Shown here piece by piece: positions 52,698 to 61,900 of a DNA stretch of 64,000 nt. Source of the DNA: Sellimonas catena. GTDB taxonomy: Bacteria; Bacillota; Clostridia; Lachnospirales; Lachnospiraceae. How positions within the stretch are numbered: position 1 is the first letter of the stretch; each line of letters begins with the position of its first letter. The notes under the pieces were generated by a model. That model saw nothing but the letters and a program-made list of their open reading frames with translations, had not been told where the DNA came from and made no database searches. Made by a program: the position numbers and the translations under genes. The stretch lies in assembly GCF_045063725.1 (NCBI RefSeq), contig NZ_CP173695.1. One strand, given 5' to 3'.

Positions 52698-54071
52698 ATG
52701 GAGAACAAACAAATGAACATTATAAATACAGTAAAAAATGCAGCTTTCAATACCGCTTTGACATCCACACTGCATTATTTGGAGAAAGACCCTGAAATTA
52801 ATATTCCAAAAGCTATGGATCTCATTGATAAAGTAGTGCCGGATGGGTGGTATGAGAGTCAAAGAGCAGCGTTTCGTAAAGCAATAACGGAAAAAAACAA
52901 TTGGTACCAACTTATTTTAAAAACTTACCAGTTGGATGAAGGCGTCAGAAAAACTTTCTTTCGGAATTTCATCATGAATTCAGCTTTAAAAGGTAGCGCC
53001 ATACAGGAGGAAATTGCCCAGCGTGAAAATTGTAATGTACCGTGGGCAATTCTCTTAGACCCAACATCTGCGTGCAATCTGCATTGTACCGGATGTTGGG
53101 CTGCAGAGTACGGTCATAAGCTCAGCCTTAGCCTAGACACTATTGATAATATCATTCAGCAAGGTAAGGAACTCGGTACATATATGTATATATATACCGG
53201 CGGTGAACCTATGGTTCGCAAAAAAGATTTAATAACATTATGCGAACGCCATCCAGATTGCGAATTTCTCTCGTTCACAAACGGAACTTTGATTGATGAA
53301 GAATTCTGTAAAGAAATGATCAGGGTAAAAAACTTTGTTCCGGCAATTAGCTTAGAAGGATTTGAGGGGGCCAACGATGGCCGAAGAGGTAAAGGTGTAT
53401 TCACCAAAGTACAAAATGCTATGAAATTGCTGAAAAAGCATAATTTACCTTTTGGAATCTCAACTTGTTATACCAGTGCAAACTACCAAGATATTACCAG
53501 CGAAGCCTTTTTTGATATGCTGATTGATGCAGGCGCAATGTTTGTATGGTTTTTCCATTACATGCCAGTTGGTAATGATGCAGTACCTGCACTTCTGCCA
53601 ACACCGGAACAGCGAAAACTTATTTATGAGCGTATTCGGCGTTTTAGAGAAACTAAACCTATATTCAGTATGGATTTTCAGAATGATGCTGAATATGTAG
53701 GTGGATGTATTGCAGGTGGACGAAGATATCTCCATATTAACGCTGCAGGAGATGTGGAACCTTGCGTATTCATTCACTATTCAAATGTAAATATTCATGA
53801 ATGCAGCTTATTAGATGCCTTGAAAAGTCCTCTATTTATGGCATATCACAATGGTCAGCCATTTAACCAAAATATGCTCCGGCCATGCCCTATGTTGGAA
53901 AATCCTGAATATCTACGAAAAATGGTTAAACAGTCAGGCGCAGAATCAACTGACCTGCAATCTCCTGAGTCTGTAGATCATCTATGTGATAAATGCAAAC
54001 TTTATGCTGAAAATTGGGAAAAAACGGCAAATGAGCTATGGTATGAAAATGAACGTCAGACTAAATCATAG
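52698..54071 (+). CDS. Radical SAM protein in a metal-transport operon
   Basis: 457 residues. After a helical N-terminal region of about 115 residues comes the radical SAM motif Cys126-Cys130-Cys133 (SACNLHCTGC), the TGGEPMVRKKD SAM site, and a C-terminal region with EPCVFIHYS and PCPMLENPE that may hold an auxiliary Fe-S cluster. Not obviously a RiPP maturase (no precursor nearby) or HemN. Its steady place between metallochaperone and ATPase suggests it works with metal handling, but no substrate can be named. Confidence 0.85.
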   Translation: MENKQMNIINTVKNAAFNTALTSTLHYLEKDPEINIPKAMDLIDKVVPDGWYESQRAAFRKAITEKNNWYQLILKTYQLDEGVRKTFFRNFIMNSALKGSAIQEEIAQRENCNVPWAILLDPTSACNLHCTGCWAAEYGHKLSLSLDTIDNIIQQGKELGTYMYIYTGGEPMVRKKDLITLCERHPDCEFLSFTNGTLIDEEFCKEMIRVKNFVPAISLEGFEGANDGRRGKGVFTKVQNAMKLLKKHNLPFGISTCYTSANYQDITSEAFFDMLIDAGAMFVWFFHYMPVGNDAVPALLPTPEQRKLIYERIRRFRETKPIFSMDFQNDAEYVGGCIAGGRRYLHINAAGDVEPCVFIHYSNVNIHECSLLDALKSPLFMAYHNGQPFNQNMLRPCPMLENPEYLRKMVKQSGAESTDLQSPESVDHLCDKCKLYAENWEKTANELWYENERQTKS

Positions 54072-54103
54072 CTGATATTTTTTATTGAAAGGAGTGGAAA
54101 TGA

Positions 54104-55957
54104 ATGACTAAACGGCAAAAAAAATTACTTACCCGAATTATCATTGCGGCTGTCATATATATTGCAGGCATATTTCTTCCACTTGAAGGAATTCCTCAAT
54201 TAACACTATATTTGTTATGCTATGCCGTTATTGGTTGGGATATAGTATGGAAAGCCATTACAAATATTACACATGGACAGATTTTTGATGAAAACTTTTT
54301 AATGACGATTGCAACTGTCGGCGCTCTTGTTCTCGGAGAATACTCAGAAGGTGTTGCGGTTATGCTATTTTATCAAATTGGTGAATGGTTTCAATCCTAT
54401 GCCGTAAGTAAATCCCGAAAATCTATTACAAATCTTATGGATATAAGACCTGACTATGCAAATGTAGAGCGAAACGGAGAGCTGCAACAAGTGGACCCAG
54501 AAGAGGTCAAAGTAGGCGACATTATCATCGTCCGACCTGGCGAGAGAATTCCTTTAGACGGAACAATACTTAAAGGAACATCTACTTTAGACACTTCTGC
54601 TCTTACAGGTGAATCTATGCCACGTGACGTAGAAGCCGGAATGGATGTTATCAGCGGTTGCATCAATCAAACTGGTATTCTGCATATCAGAACCACAAAA
54701 GAATTTGGAGAATCAACCGTATCCAAAATACTTGACTTAGTGGAAAATGCCAGTGATAAAAAAGCTAAAACGGAGAACTTTATAACAAGATTTGCGAAGT
54801 ATTATACACCTGCTGTTGTTATTGGTGCTCTTGCTTTAGCAATCTTACCTCCCTTAATAACCGGTCAGCCATTTATGGCATGGATATATCGTGCATTAAC
54901 ATTTTTGGTTATTTCCTGCCCGTGTGCATTAGTTATTTCAATTCCACTCAGCTTTTTTGGCGGTATCGGTGGTGCCTCTAAGAGTGGTGTCTTGGTAAAG
55001 GGAAGCAATTACTTGGAAATACTAGCCAACACAGAAATCGTAGTATTTGATAAGACGGGCACATTAACAAAAGGATCTTTTGCCGTAACAGAACTTCGTA
55101 CAGAAGGTGTTTCTAAAGATCAATTACTTGAGATTGCCGCATATGCGGAAGATTACTCGAACCATCCAATATCACAATCCATTAAGAAGGCTTACAACAA
55201 AGTGATCGATTCATCCAGAATTCAAGATGTTCAGGAAATTGCCGGACATGGTGTTCATGCTATTATTGATGGTCAATCAGTATTTGCTGGTAATACAAAA
55301 TTAATGGAACTTGAAGGAATTACTATTCCTTATACTTCAGATGTCGGCACGCTGATTTACATTGCCGTTGATAATAAGTATTGGGGACATATCGTTATCG
55401 AGGATGAAATCAAGCCTGATGCGGCGGAAGCAATAACTTCACTGAAAAGCTGTGGAGTTCGTCAAACAATCATGCTGACAGGCGACTCTGACGCAGTTGG
55501 TCAAAAAGTTGCATCAAAACTTGGACTTGATCATGCATATACTGAATTGCTACCTGCTGACAAAGTAGAACGCGTAGAACGTCTTTTGTCAGGCAAAAAT
55601 GATAAAACCAGTCTGGCATTTGTTGGAGACGGAATTAATGATGCCCCTGTTCTGGCAAGAGCCGATGTAGGAATTGCTATGGGCGGCCTTGGTTCCGATG
55701 CCGCTATTGAGGCTGCTGATGTAGTATTAATGACCGATGAACCATCAAAAATTGCTACTGTAATAAAGATTGCCCGAAAAACACTTCGTATAGCTCATGA
55801 GAATATTGTTTTTGCTTTAGCAGTAAAATTTCTCGTATTGTTTTTAGGTGCTATCGGTTATGCTTCTATGTGGGCTGCTGTTTTCGCTGATGTAGGTGTA
55901 TCTGTTATTGCCATTCTTAATGCCATACGCGCTATGAATGTCAAAAAATATAATTAG
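54104..55957 (+). CDS. Zn/Cd-type P1B ATPase lacking a metal-binding N-terminus
   Basis: 617 residues. Begins directly with membrane segments; CPC motif in SCPCALVISIPLSFFGGIGG (SIPL follows CPC in ZntA/CadA-type pumps), DKTGTLTKG, NHPISQSI HP motif, GDGINDAPVLARADVGIAMG. The usual N-terminal HMA is missing and is supplied as a separate gene 52470-52688. Likely exports Zn(II), Cd(II) or Co(II). Ribosome site GAAAGGAG. Confidence 0.93.
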   Translation: MTKRQKKLLTRIIIAAVIYIAGIFLPLEGIPQLTLYLLCYAVIGWDIVWKAITNITHGQIFDENFLMTIATVGALVLGEYSEGVAVMLFYQIGEWFQSYAVSKSRKSITNLMDIRPDYANVERNGELQQVDPEEVKVGDIIIVRPGERIPLDGTILKGTSTLDTSALTGESMPRDVEAGMDVISGCINQTGILHIRTTKEFGESTVSKILDLVENASDKKAKTENFITRFAKYYTPAVVIGALALAILPPLITGQPFMAWIYRALTFLVISCPCALVISIPLSFFGGIGGASKSGVLVKGSNYLEILANTEIVVFDKTGTLTKGSFAVTELRTEGVSKDQLLEIAAYAEDYSNHPISQSIKKAYNKVIDSSRIQDVQEIAGHGVHAIIDGQSVFAGNTKLMELEGITIPYTSDVGTLIYIAVDNKYWGHIVIEDEIKPDAAEAITSLKSCGVRQTIMLTGDSDAVGQKVASKLGLDHAYTELLPADKVERVERLLSGKNDKTSLAFVGDGINDAPVLARADVGIAMGGLGSDAAIEAADVVLMTDEPSKIATVIKIARKTLRIAHENIVFALAVKFLVLFLGAIGYASMWAAVFADVGVSVIAILNAIRAMNVKKYN

Positions 55958-56018
55958 AGAATTAAAACTAAACAATTCTCTATAATGCCAACTACCTATA
56001 AGAAAACAATGTTTAAAC

Positions 56019-56060
56019 AATGCGCTGCATTTCAATACGACTATTGAAATGCAGCGCATT
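56019..56060. terminator. Convergent terminator
   Basis: AATGCGCTGCATTTCAAT and its exact complement (18-bp arms, six-base loop) between the P-type ATPase (plus) and ArsR (minus). T-runs are modest on both sides. Confidence 0.85.
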
Positions 56061-56064
56061 TACA

Positions 56065-56427
56065 CTACTCTATGGGACAAGACATTTCAAACATGGCATC
56101 TATAGCTTCATGAAGGAAATGCGCCTGATTTGTACTTGATATTTTATAGTACACTTCCTTTCCTTCACGCCTGCTTTCAATCAGTTTATTATCCTTTAGT
56201 GTCCTTAGGTGGTGGGACACAGCAGGTTTGCTCATATTCAACGCTGCCGCAATATTAGTAACGCATTCCTCGCAATGACAAAGAAGCCATAATATTCGTA
56301 ACCGGCTCCCATCACCAAGCTGCTGAAAAAGAATAGACACTTCTTGAAAACTTTCAGTAGTTGGCATATTCTCTAACACACGATCAATACTTTGACCGTG
56401 ATTATGAGGTAAGTTGTAATGTGACAT
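56065..56427 (-). CDS. ArsR-family transcriptional regulator 1
   Basis: 120 residues from the ATG at 56427 (AGGAGGAGATATA); the open frame extends to 56532. Winged helix with LGDGSRLRILWLLCHCEECV (Cys pair near the alpha-3 position), NMSKPAVSHHLRTLKDNKLI and REGKEVYYKI. A metal-binding C-terminal motif is not clear. Divergent from the second ArsR across palindromic sites. Confidence 0.88.
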   Translation of the reverse strand: MSHYNLPHNHGQSIDRVLENMPTTESFQEVSILFQQLGDGSRLRILWLLCHCEECVTNIAAALNMSKPAVSHHLRTLKDNKLIESRREGKEVYYKISSTNQAHFLHEAIDAMFEMSCPIE

Positions 56428-56440
56428 TATATCTCCTCCT

Positions 56441-56481
56441 ACTATCAATCTTATGATAGTTCTTGACTTAAAGATTGTCAA
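56441..56481. promoter_or_regulatory. Two palindromes between divergent ArsR genes
   Basis: ACTATCA-atctta-TGATAGT (56441-56460, perfect 7-bp arms) and TTGAC-ttaaagatt-GTCAA (56463-56481). The second overlaps a plus-strand TTGACT / TATAGG promoter pair. Probable binding sites of one or both repressors. Confidence 0.6.
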
Positions 56482-56507
56482 TATATATAGGGGAAAGAGG
56501 TGATTAT

Positions 56508-56816
56508 TTGAAAATAGAAAATAATATTCCATCCAGCATCGAAATAGAACAACTCACTAAATTATACCGAGCTATGGGCGATCTAACCAGAATGAAAATA
56601 CTATGGTTTTTAATGGAGGGCGAACTTTGTGTAAGTGAATTGGCATATAAAATGGATTTTAATGAATCAGCCATTTCACATCAATTAAAGTCACTACGTT
56701 CCGCCCATTTGGTTAAATCAAGAAGATCTGGAAAGAATATATTTTATCGATTAAGCGACGATCATGTGAAATGGATTCTAGCGCAAACACTAGAGCATAT
56801 ATCAGAAAAAGAGTGA
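56508..56816 (+). CDS. ArsR/SmtB-family zinc-type regulator 2
   Basis: 102 residues from TTG at 56508 (AGAGGTG upstream); a longer frame begins at 56475. Contains ELCVSELAYKMDFNESAISH and HLVKSRRSGKNIFYRL, and a C-terminal D-x-H-x10-H-x2-E pattern (DDHVKWILAQTLEHISE), exactly the alpha-5 zinc site of SmtB/CzrA. Hence a likely Zn(II) sensor controlling the nearby exporter. Confidence 0.9.
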   Translation: MKIENNIPSSIEIEQLTKLYRAMGDLTRMKILWFLMEGELCVSELAYKMDFNESAISHQLKSLRSAHLVKSRRSGKNIFYRLSDDHVKWILAQTLEHISEKE

Positions 56817-56849
56817 ATGCTCTCTAATAAAGCATATTGGGAGATATAA

Positions 56850-56880
56850 GGGCTGCTATAAAACGCAGCCCTTCATTTTC
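56850..56880 (+). terminator. Terminator after the second ArsR gene
   Basis: GGGCTGC-tataaaac-GCAGCCC stem followed by TTCATTTTCTT, in the plus direction. The next gene (minus) ends immediately after. Confidence 0.8.
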
Positions 56881-57738
56881 TTAATCGGTCTCGATATAAT
56901 CTCTATTCTTTATTTGCAACAGATTGTTCGGATCATGCATCCATTCCATCAAAATATTAACAAGCACTAATCTGATTAGGCAATTTAAACACCTCAATTG
57001 ATCTTGAAATACTGAACTCTCAGCATCTTCAGTAGCTCCACCATATTCCCCCTTCCGCATAGGAAATAATTCTCTCAAAATTTCTCTGGCCTCTTTAAGA
57101 ATACCATGAATTACTTTATGCCTTATATGCGTCAACTTATCAAAAATATCTTTTTCTGACAGATCTTTATTGATGAATGGTTGTAATCCTAAATATGTTA
57201 TAATATCCTTTTTTAAAAATTGTGGCAGCTTTCTACTACACTCTTCACGAATAAAATTCCCTTTACCTCTTTTTTCTTTATCGGTCAAAATCAAAATTTC
57301 GATTAATGCATAAAACGTTAATACTGCACTAAAATTAAAATTGTAAGAATTCTCCAAACATTGTATTGCAAGATTTAATATGTGCCAAGTATCTTCGATG
57401 CACATACTCTTTGTATAGGTTTCGAGCCCCTTTACATATGTTGTTAGAGATGTCTCATCCATAGGAAGATTCAACCAAGAAAAATAATGATACAGTAATG
57501 TATCAAAACTATCTTCATTGCATCGATCTATTCGATTGCCATATATTGAGGTTAATTCCGATTTTTCAAATAATTCTGGTAACACGTATAGATATTTGTC
57601 TCCACATTTATAAAGACGTAAAACTCCTTTCATATTTATGTCCTTTTTATTATTCCCGTCTATAACTTTTTGAACACTTGAAGGTAATTCACTATATTCC
57701 GCAAGTACTAACGCCAATCGATCCGATAATATTTTCAT
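56881..57738 (-). CDS. HEPN-like protein of unknown function
   Basis: 285 residues, helical. A region near residue 205 reads THIRHKVIHGILKEA, with R-x4-H (RHKVIH), the active-site pattern of HEPN RNases, after a helical domain containing LEILILTD-like hydrophobic stretches. C-terminal half is all-helical. HEPN proteins act in RNA cleavage or abortive defence. It sits between the zinc regulators and the NRPS operon as a single gene. Family unconfirmed. Confidence 0.55.
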   Translation of the reverse strand: MKILSDRLALVLAEYSELPSSVQKVIDGNNKKDINMKGVLRLYKCGDKYLYVLPELFEKSELTSIYGNRIDRCNEDSFDTLLYHYFSWLNLPMDETSLTTYVKGLETYTKSMCIEDTWHILNLAIQCLENSYNFNFSAVLTFYALIEILILTDKEKRGKGNFIREECSRKLPQFLKKDIITYLGLQPFINKDLSEKDIFDKLTHIRHKVIHGILKEAREILRELFPMRKGEYGGATEDAESSVFQDQLRCLNCLIRLVLVNILMEWMHDPNNLLQIKNRDYIETD

Positions 57739-57795
57739 ATCAATTTCCCACTTACGATAACAATTAATAAATTAAAAATATTATAACATTTTTTC

Positions 57796-57850
57796 CAAAA
57801 AAAGAACAGCATTGAATTACCACCAAGTGCATATATTCAATGCTGTTCTT
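57796..57850 (-). terminator. Terminator of the NRPS operon
   Basis: AAGAACAGCATTGAAT (57802-57817) and ATTCAATGCTGTTCTT (57835-57850): perfect 16-bp stem, followed by TTTTTTT on the minus strand, 20 bases beyond the reductase stop. Confidence 0.93.
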
Positions 57851-57871
57851 ACCTAAATCAAATTATAATAA

Positions 57872-58948
57872 TTATTCTGCAATATCAGCTAAGCGAATCC
57901 CATTTCTCTCCGGAGTTACTATTAATTGAGGACTGCCGATTTTTTCTGATAAGTCTTTCCAGATTTCACTTATAGTCAACATCTGCTGCGCCATTATATT
58001 CTTTTGAGAATTATCTGTAATAGCTCTTGCAAAATCATTTAATGCGCATACGATTCCCTCAGGCCACAATTCTTTATATACTTCTGCATATGTTGTATTT
58101 CTAACTCCGTCCGCAACTTCACTTACTGGAAGCTCTACGTAACTATTATTTCCATACATATCCAAAACACCCTCTGCATGTGGCACATACATTTGAGGAT
58201 TCCAAATAACGAGGCCATTTGAATTATCCAAGCATAAACTTCCTTCTGTCGTTCCTAATACAATTCTATGTAATAGAAACCCATTATTGTCCGGGTCCTT
58301 CGGGTCAAGCTGATTCTGAATCTTTACAATAGCGGGAATCCCTCTGATTTCTCCACTAAGAACTTTAAACGGAAATTTGCTATTTACTGAATCGATTGTC
58401 TGCAATTTCCATGTATGGAATCCACTTAATGCTTTTCCAAGAATACTGATCATCGGGAATAATACCTGAGTACTACAAGTCGCATCAATATATGTCGGTC
58501 TGCTCTTTTTAAGTAATTTATTTGACTTGACGATGAATTCCTGTACATTCTTCACATTGGGATAAAAACTATTAACCTGATATACACAGTTATTCTCCTT
58601 TGCTACTTTAAGAAGTTTCACAATATCATTATAATGCACCGGATGCTCCTGTATTACATGTATTCCCTTTTCAAGTAACGCACCGGCAATCTCTGTCCCT
58701 TTTCCTCCAACTGCAGTAGAACGAATGACAACACAAGCCATATCAAAATCTTTTTTGCTTACCTCATTAAGATCTGTAATCAATGGAACTCCATATTTTT
58801 CTGCTTCTTGCTTTGATTGTGTGCTTCCATGAGAAAAAATACCTGCAATCTTAAATTTGTCGCCACATCGCTCCAGCCCTTTTAAATATACTCTACCGAA
58901 GTTAGTTCCGCATACAAGCACTTTTAATGGTTTCTCATATGTATTCAT
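57872..58948 (-). CDS. Thiazolinyl imide reductase (Irp3/PchG-like)
   Basis: 358 residues, Gfo/Idh/MocA fold. N-terminal NADPH loop VCGTNFGRVYLKGL (residues 12-25) and catalytic-region EHPVH at 101-105, the pattern of PchG/Irp3 reductases that turn a carrier-bound thiazoline into a thiazolidine. It overlaps the NRPS by four bases (ATGA), so it is coupled to the synthetase. Same partner chemistry as in pyochelin and yersiniabactin, acting on the cysteine-derived ring. Confidence 0.9.
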   Translation of the reverse strand: MNTYEKPLKVLVCGTNFGRVYLKGLERCGDKFKIAGIFSHGSTQSKQEAEKYGVPLITDLNEVSKKDFDMACVVIRSTAVGGKGTEIAGALLEKGIHVIQEHPVHYNDIVKLLKVAKENNCVYQVNSFYPNVKNVQEFIVKSNKLLKKSRPTYIDATCSTQVLFPMISILGKALSGFHTWKLQTIDSVNSKFPFKVLSGEIRGIPAIVKIQNQLDPKDPDNNGFLLHRIVLGTTEGSLCLDNSNGLVIWNPQMYVPHAEGVLDMYGNNSYVELPVSEVADGVRNTTYAEVYKELWPEGIVCALNDFARAITDNSQKNIMAQQMLTISEIWKDLSEKIGSPQLIVTPERNGIRLADIAE

Positions 58949-61900
58949 ACCCGTTCTCCTTTCCCATCCAACAAATTCGCCATTCCTTCAACATTAGGTG
59001 TCATTAAACAGCTTAAATGATTTCCTCCTATTGGCAGAACCTCTAAATTTCCAAGTGCACATTTACTAAGAAATGCCTCTGTTCCCGGTTTCATTACAGG
59101 AACAAATGGAGAATGGTCATCCATACAACTCAATGCCTGTAAATCTCCCGCGAACGGTTTCGGTGTATAACCAATCGCACACCGATAATTCCTCTTGTAA
59201 ATTTCAAAAAGTTCATCAAATCGGTTCATATCCTCACTGGATAGCTGCATACTATTTTCTGGAATTGCATTTTTTAAGTTCTCCATACGCTCTCTTTTTG
59301 AAAGTGTTTTTTGTTTTTTATAGCAAGCTGCCAGTTCCGGCAACTCTCCTGTCAGACCTAATATTGCATCCTCTTCAATAAAACCATTGTTATGATCCTT
59401 CAATAATTCAAGTGCCATCTGTACTAATTCATCACGCTTAACATGACCTGCTTTTGATACATCCGCACCGACCATTAATCCATAGCTTCGTTCCATCAAC
59501 AAGTCGCCCTCCATTTCGAGAACAATCGGAATTGTATCAATCGTTACTACCGGTAAAACCTCTGCGCCTGCTTCTAAAAGAGCTCTTGCAGCTTCAATTG
59601 CAACTAATCCACCCATACAGTATCCAATTAACTTAAATTTTCTATAACCACTATTCAAAAGTAAATCTGCATAGCGTCTTCCAATTGTTACAATATGATC
59701 TTTTTCTTCAGAATCCAGGTATTCCTTATCCTCTGTATAGTTAAATGCTGCAATGCCTTCTGTTCGCTCCGGATTATTCACAAGAATTTGGAATAAAGTA
59801 TTAAATTGCTGAAGGAAGCCAATTCCACCCGGGAAGAAAACTTTCATCACTTCTCCACCTTCTGGAATATCTGCGATGATATTCAATGGTGTTTCAGATA
59901 TTTCGTTTTCCTCATGCGAAGTACCTATTTGAACAGAATTTAAAAATTGTGCAAAATCCATAATAGTTGGATTTTGAAGCATTCCAATCATTAATCTATC
60001 CCATTCTACATCCTTGGCCACATTAATAGCTTCCTTTGTTTTTGACACAGCCTGAGCAACTAATAATGAATCGCCACCAATGTCATAGAAATTATCTGTT
60101 CGATTTACTCTATCAATCTTTAATAGAGTTTTCCATAATTCAGCTATCTCTTTCTCCAATCCTTCATGTGGCGGCATTTCACATTTACCAGTATTTTGGA
60201 AGTATGTCTCTGCTAATTTTTTCAAAGCTTTCCTTTCAACTTTTCCATTTGCAGACAACGGAATTTTCTCGTTTACTTCAAATCTTGATGGAACCATATA
60301 TTCCGGCACCTGTGTTTTAATATATTCAGTAAGTTCCGAAACTTCAATATTCCCCTCAACAAAAGCGACGATCTTATAATCTTGCGGACGTTTACCAACA
60401 ATCACGGCAACAGCCGTCTTCACTAATGTATTACTTAATAATGCACTCTCAATCTCACTCAATTCGATCCTATGTCCATGAATTTTTACCTGGGTATCTT
60501 CCCTCCCCATAAATTCAATTGTTCCATCTGGCCAATATCGACCAATATCTCCAGTTTTATATATTCTTTCCTGTAACTGTTCATCATACATAAAGTGTGC
60601 ATTCGTTTCTTCCGGTTTATTCAAATACTCAAGAGCAAGACCCTTACCACCGATATATAAATCTCCAGGTACCCAATCCGGGCATTGTTCCATTTTTTCA
60701 TTCAACACATAGAATTTCTGATTTGCAAGCGGCTTTCCATAAGGTATACTTACTGCGCCATCCGGTACTTCCTCTATTTCATGATAAATTGACCAAATTG
60801 CAGCTTCTGTAGCACCACCCAGACTAACAACTTTAGCTTTTTTACAAGATGTATGAATCTGATCCGGAAGGGTTACAGGAATCCAGTCTCCTGATAACAG
60901 AACCACCTTTAATGGGAAATCGCCTGAAACACCTCTGCTTTCCAATACAGAGACTAACATCTGCATTTGAGCCGGAACCGAGTTCCATACAGTAATTTCA
61001 TTCTTTTTAATAGTTTCAACCCAGTAATATGGATCTTTTTGCTTTTCAGGATCAGGAAGTACCAACGCTGCTCCCGCATTAAATGCACCAAAAATGTCAT
61101 AAACAGAAAGATCAAATGCTAAATTGGCCAAACCAAACATTCTGTCAGCACTGTTAATATCAAATCTGGAATTAATATCCTCAATTGTATTAACTGCTGC
61201 TTTATGACTAATGACAACCCCCTTGGGGTCACCGGTGGTCCCTGATGTATGTATAATATAGGCCGGATTTTCCAATGGAATTTCAACTATAGTAAGTGCT
61301 TGTTCCGTTCTGTTAATATCTTCTGCTGCCAAAACGACAATGTGCTCTTTCCACTCAAGCGATTGATACTTTTTATTCGTAATCAAATATTTTGTTCCGG
61401 ACTTTTCCAAAATTTTATTCTGCCTTGCAATTGGCTGTGACACATCAAAGGGTAAATAGACTCCTCCAGAAAATAAAACAGCCAATACTGCTGCAATCTG
61501 CCACATCCCTTTATCAGCAGATATTGCAACAAAATCCCCTTTACGGAATCCAGACTTACACAGTTCATTTTGAATTCCGGCAACATATGATCCTAATTCT
61601 TTATAAGAAAATGTTCCCTCGGCTGCAATCAACGCAATCTCATCCGGACAATTCTGTAAACAGTTGTAAAATCCCTCATGAAGCATTTTATCAGGCAGGT
61701 CTTTTTCTGTTTTATTTACGGATTTTCTTACTTTTCCGGTCTTCAAAGGTAATTCTACCGGATGTACCTGTTCCCATACCTTCAAATTTGTACATAACCG
61801 TTCAATAAGCAGGGAAAAAGCTTCGAAAGCATCATTAACAAATCCTTCAGGAAATACACCATCCCTTACATCCCAATTGATTAAAACTCCACCATTATCT

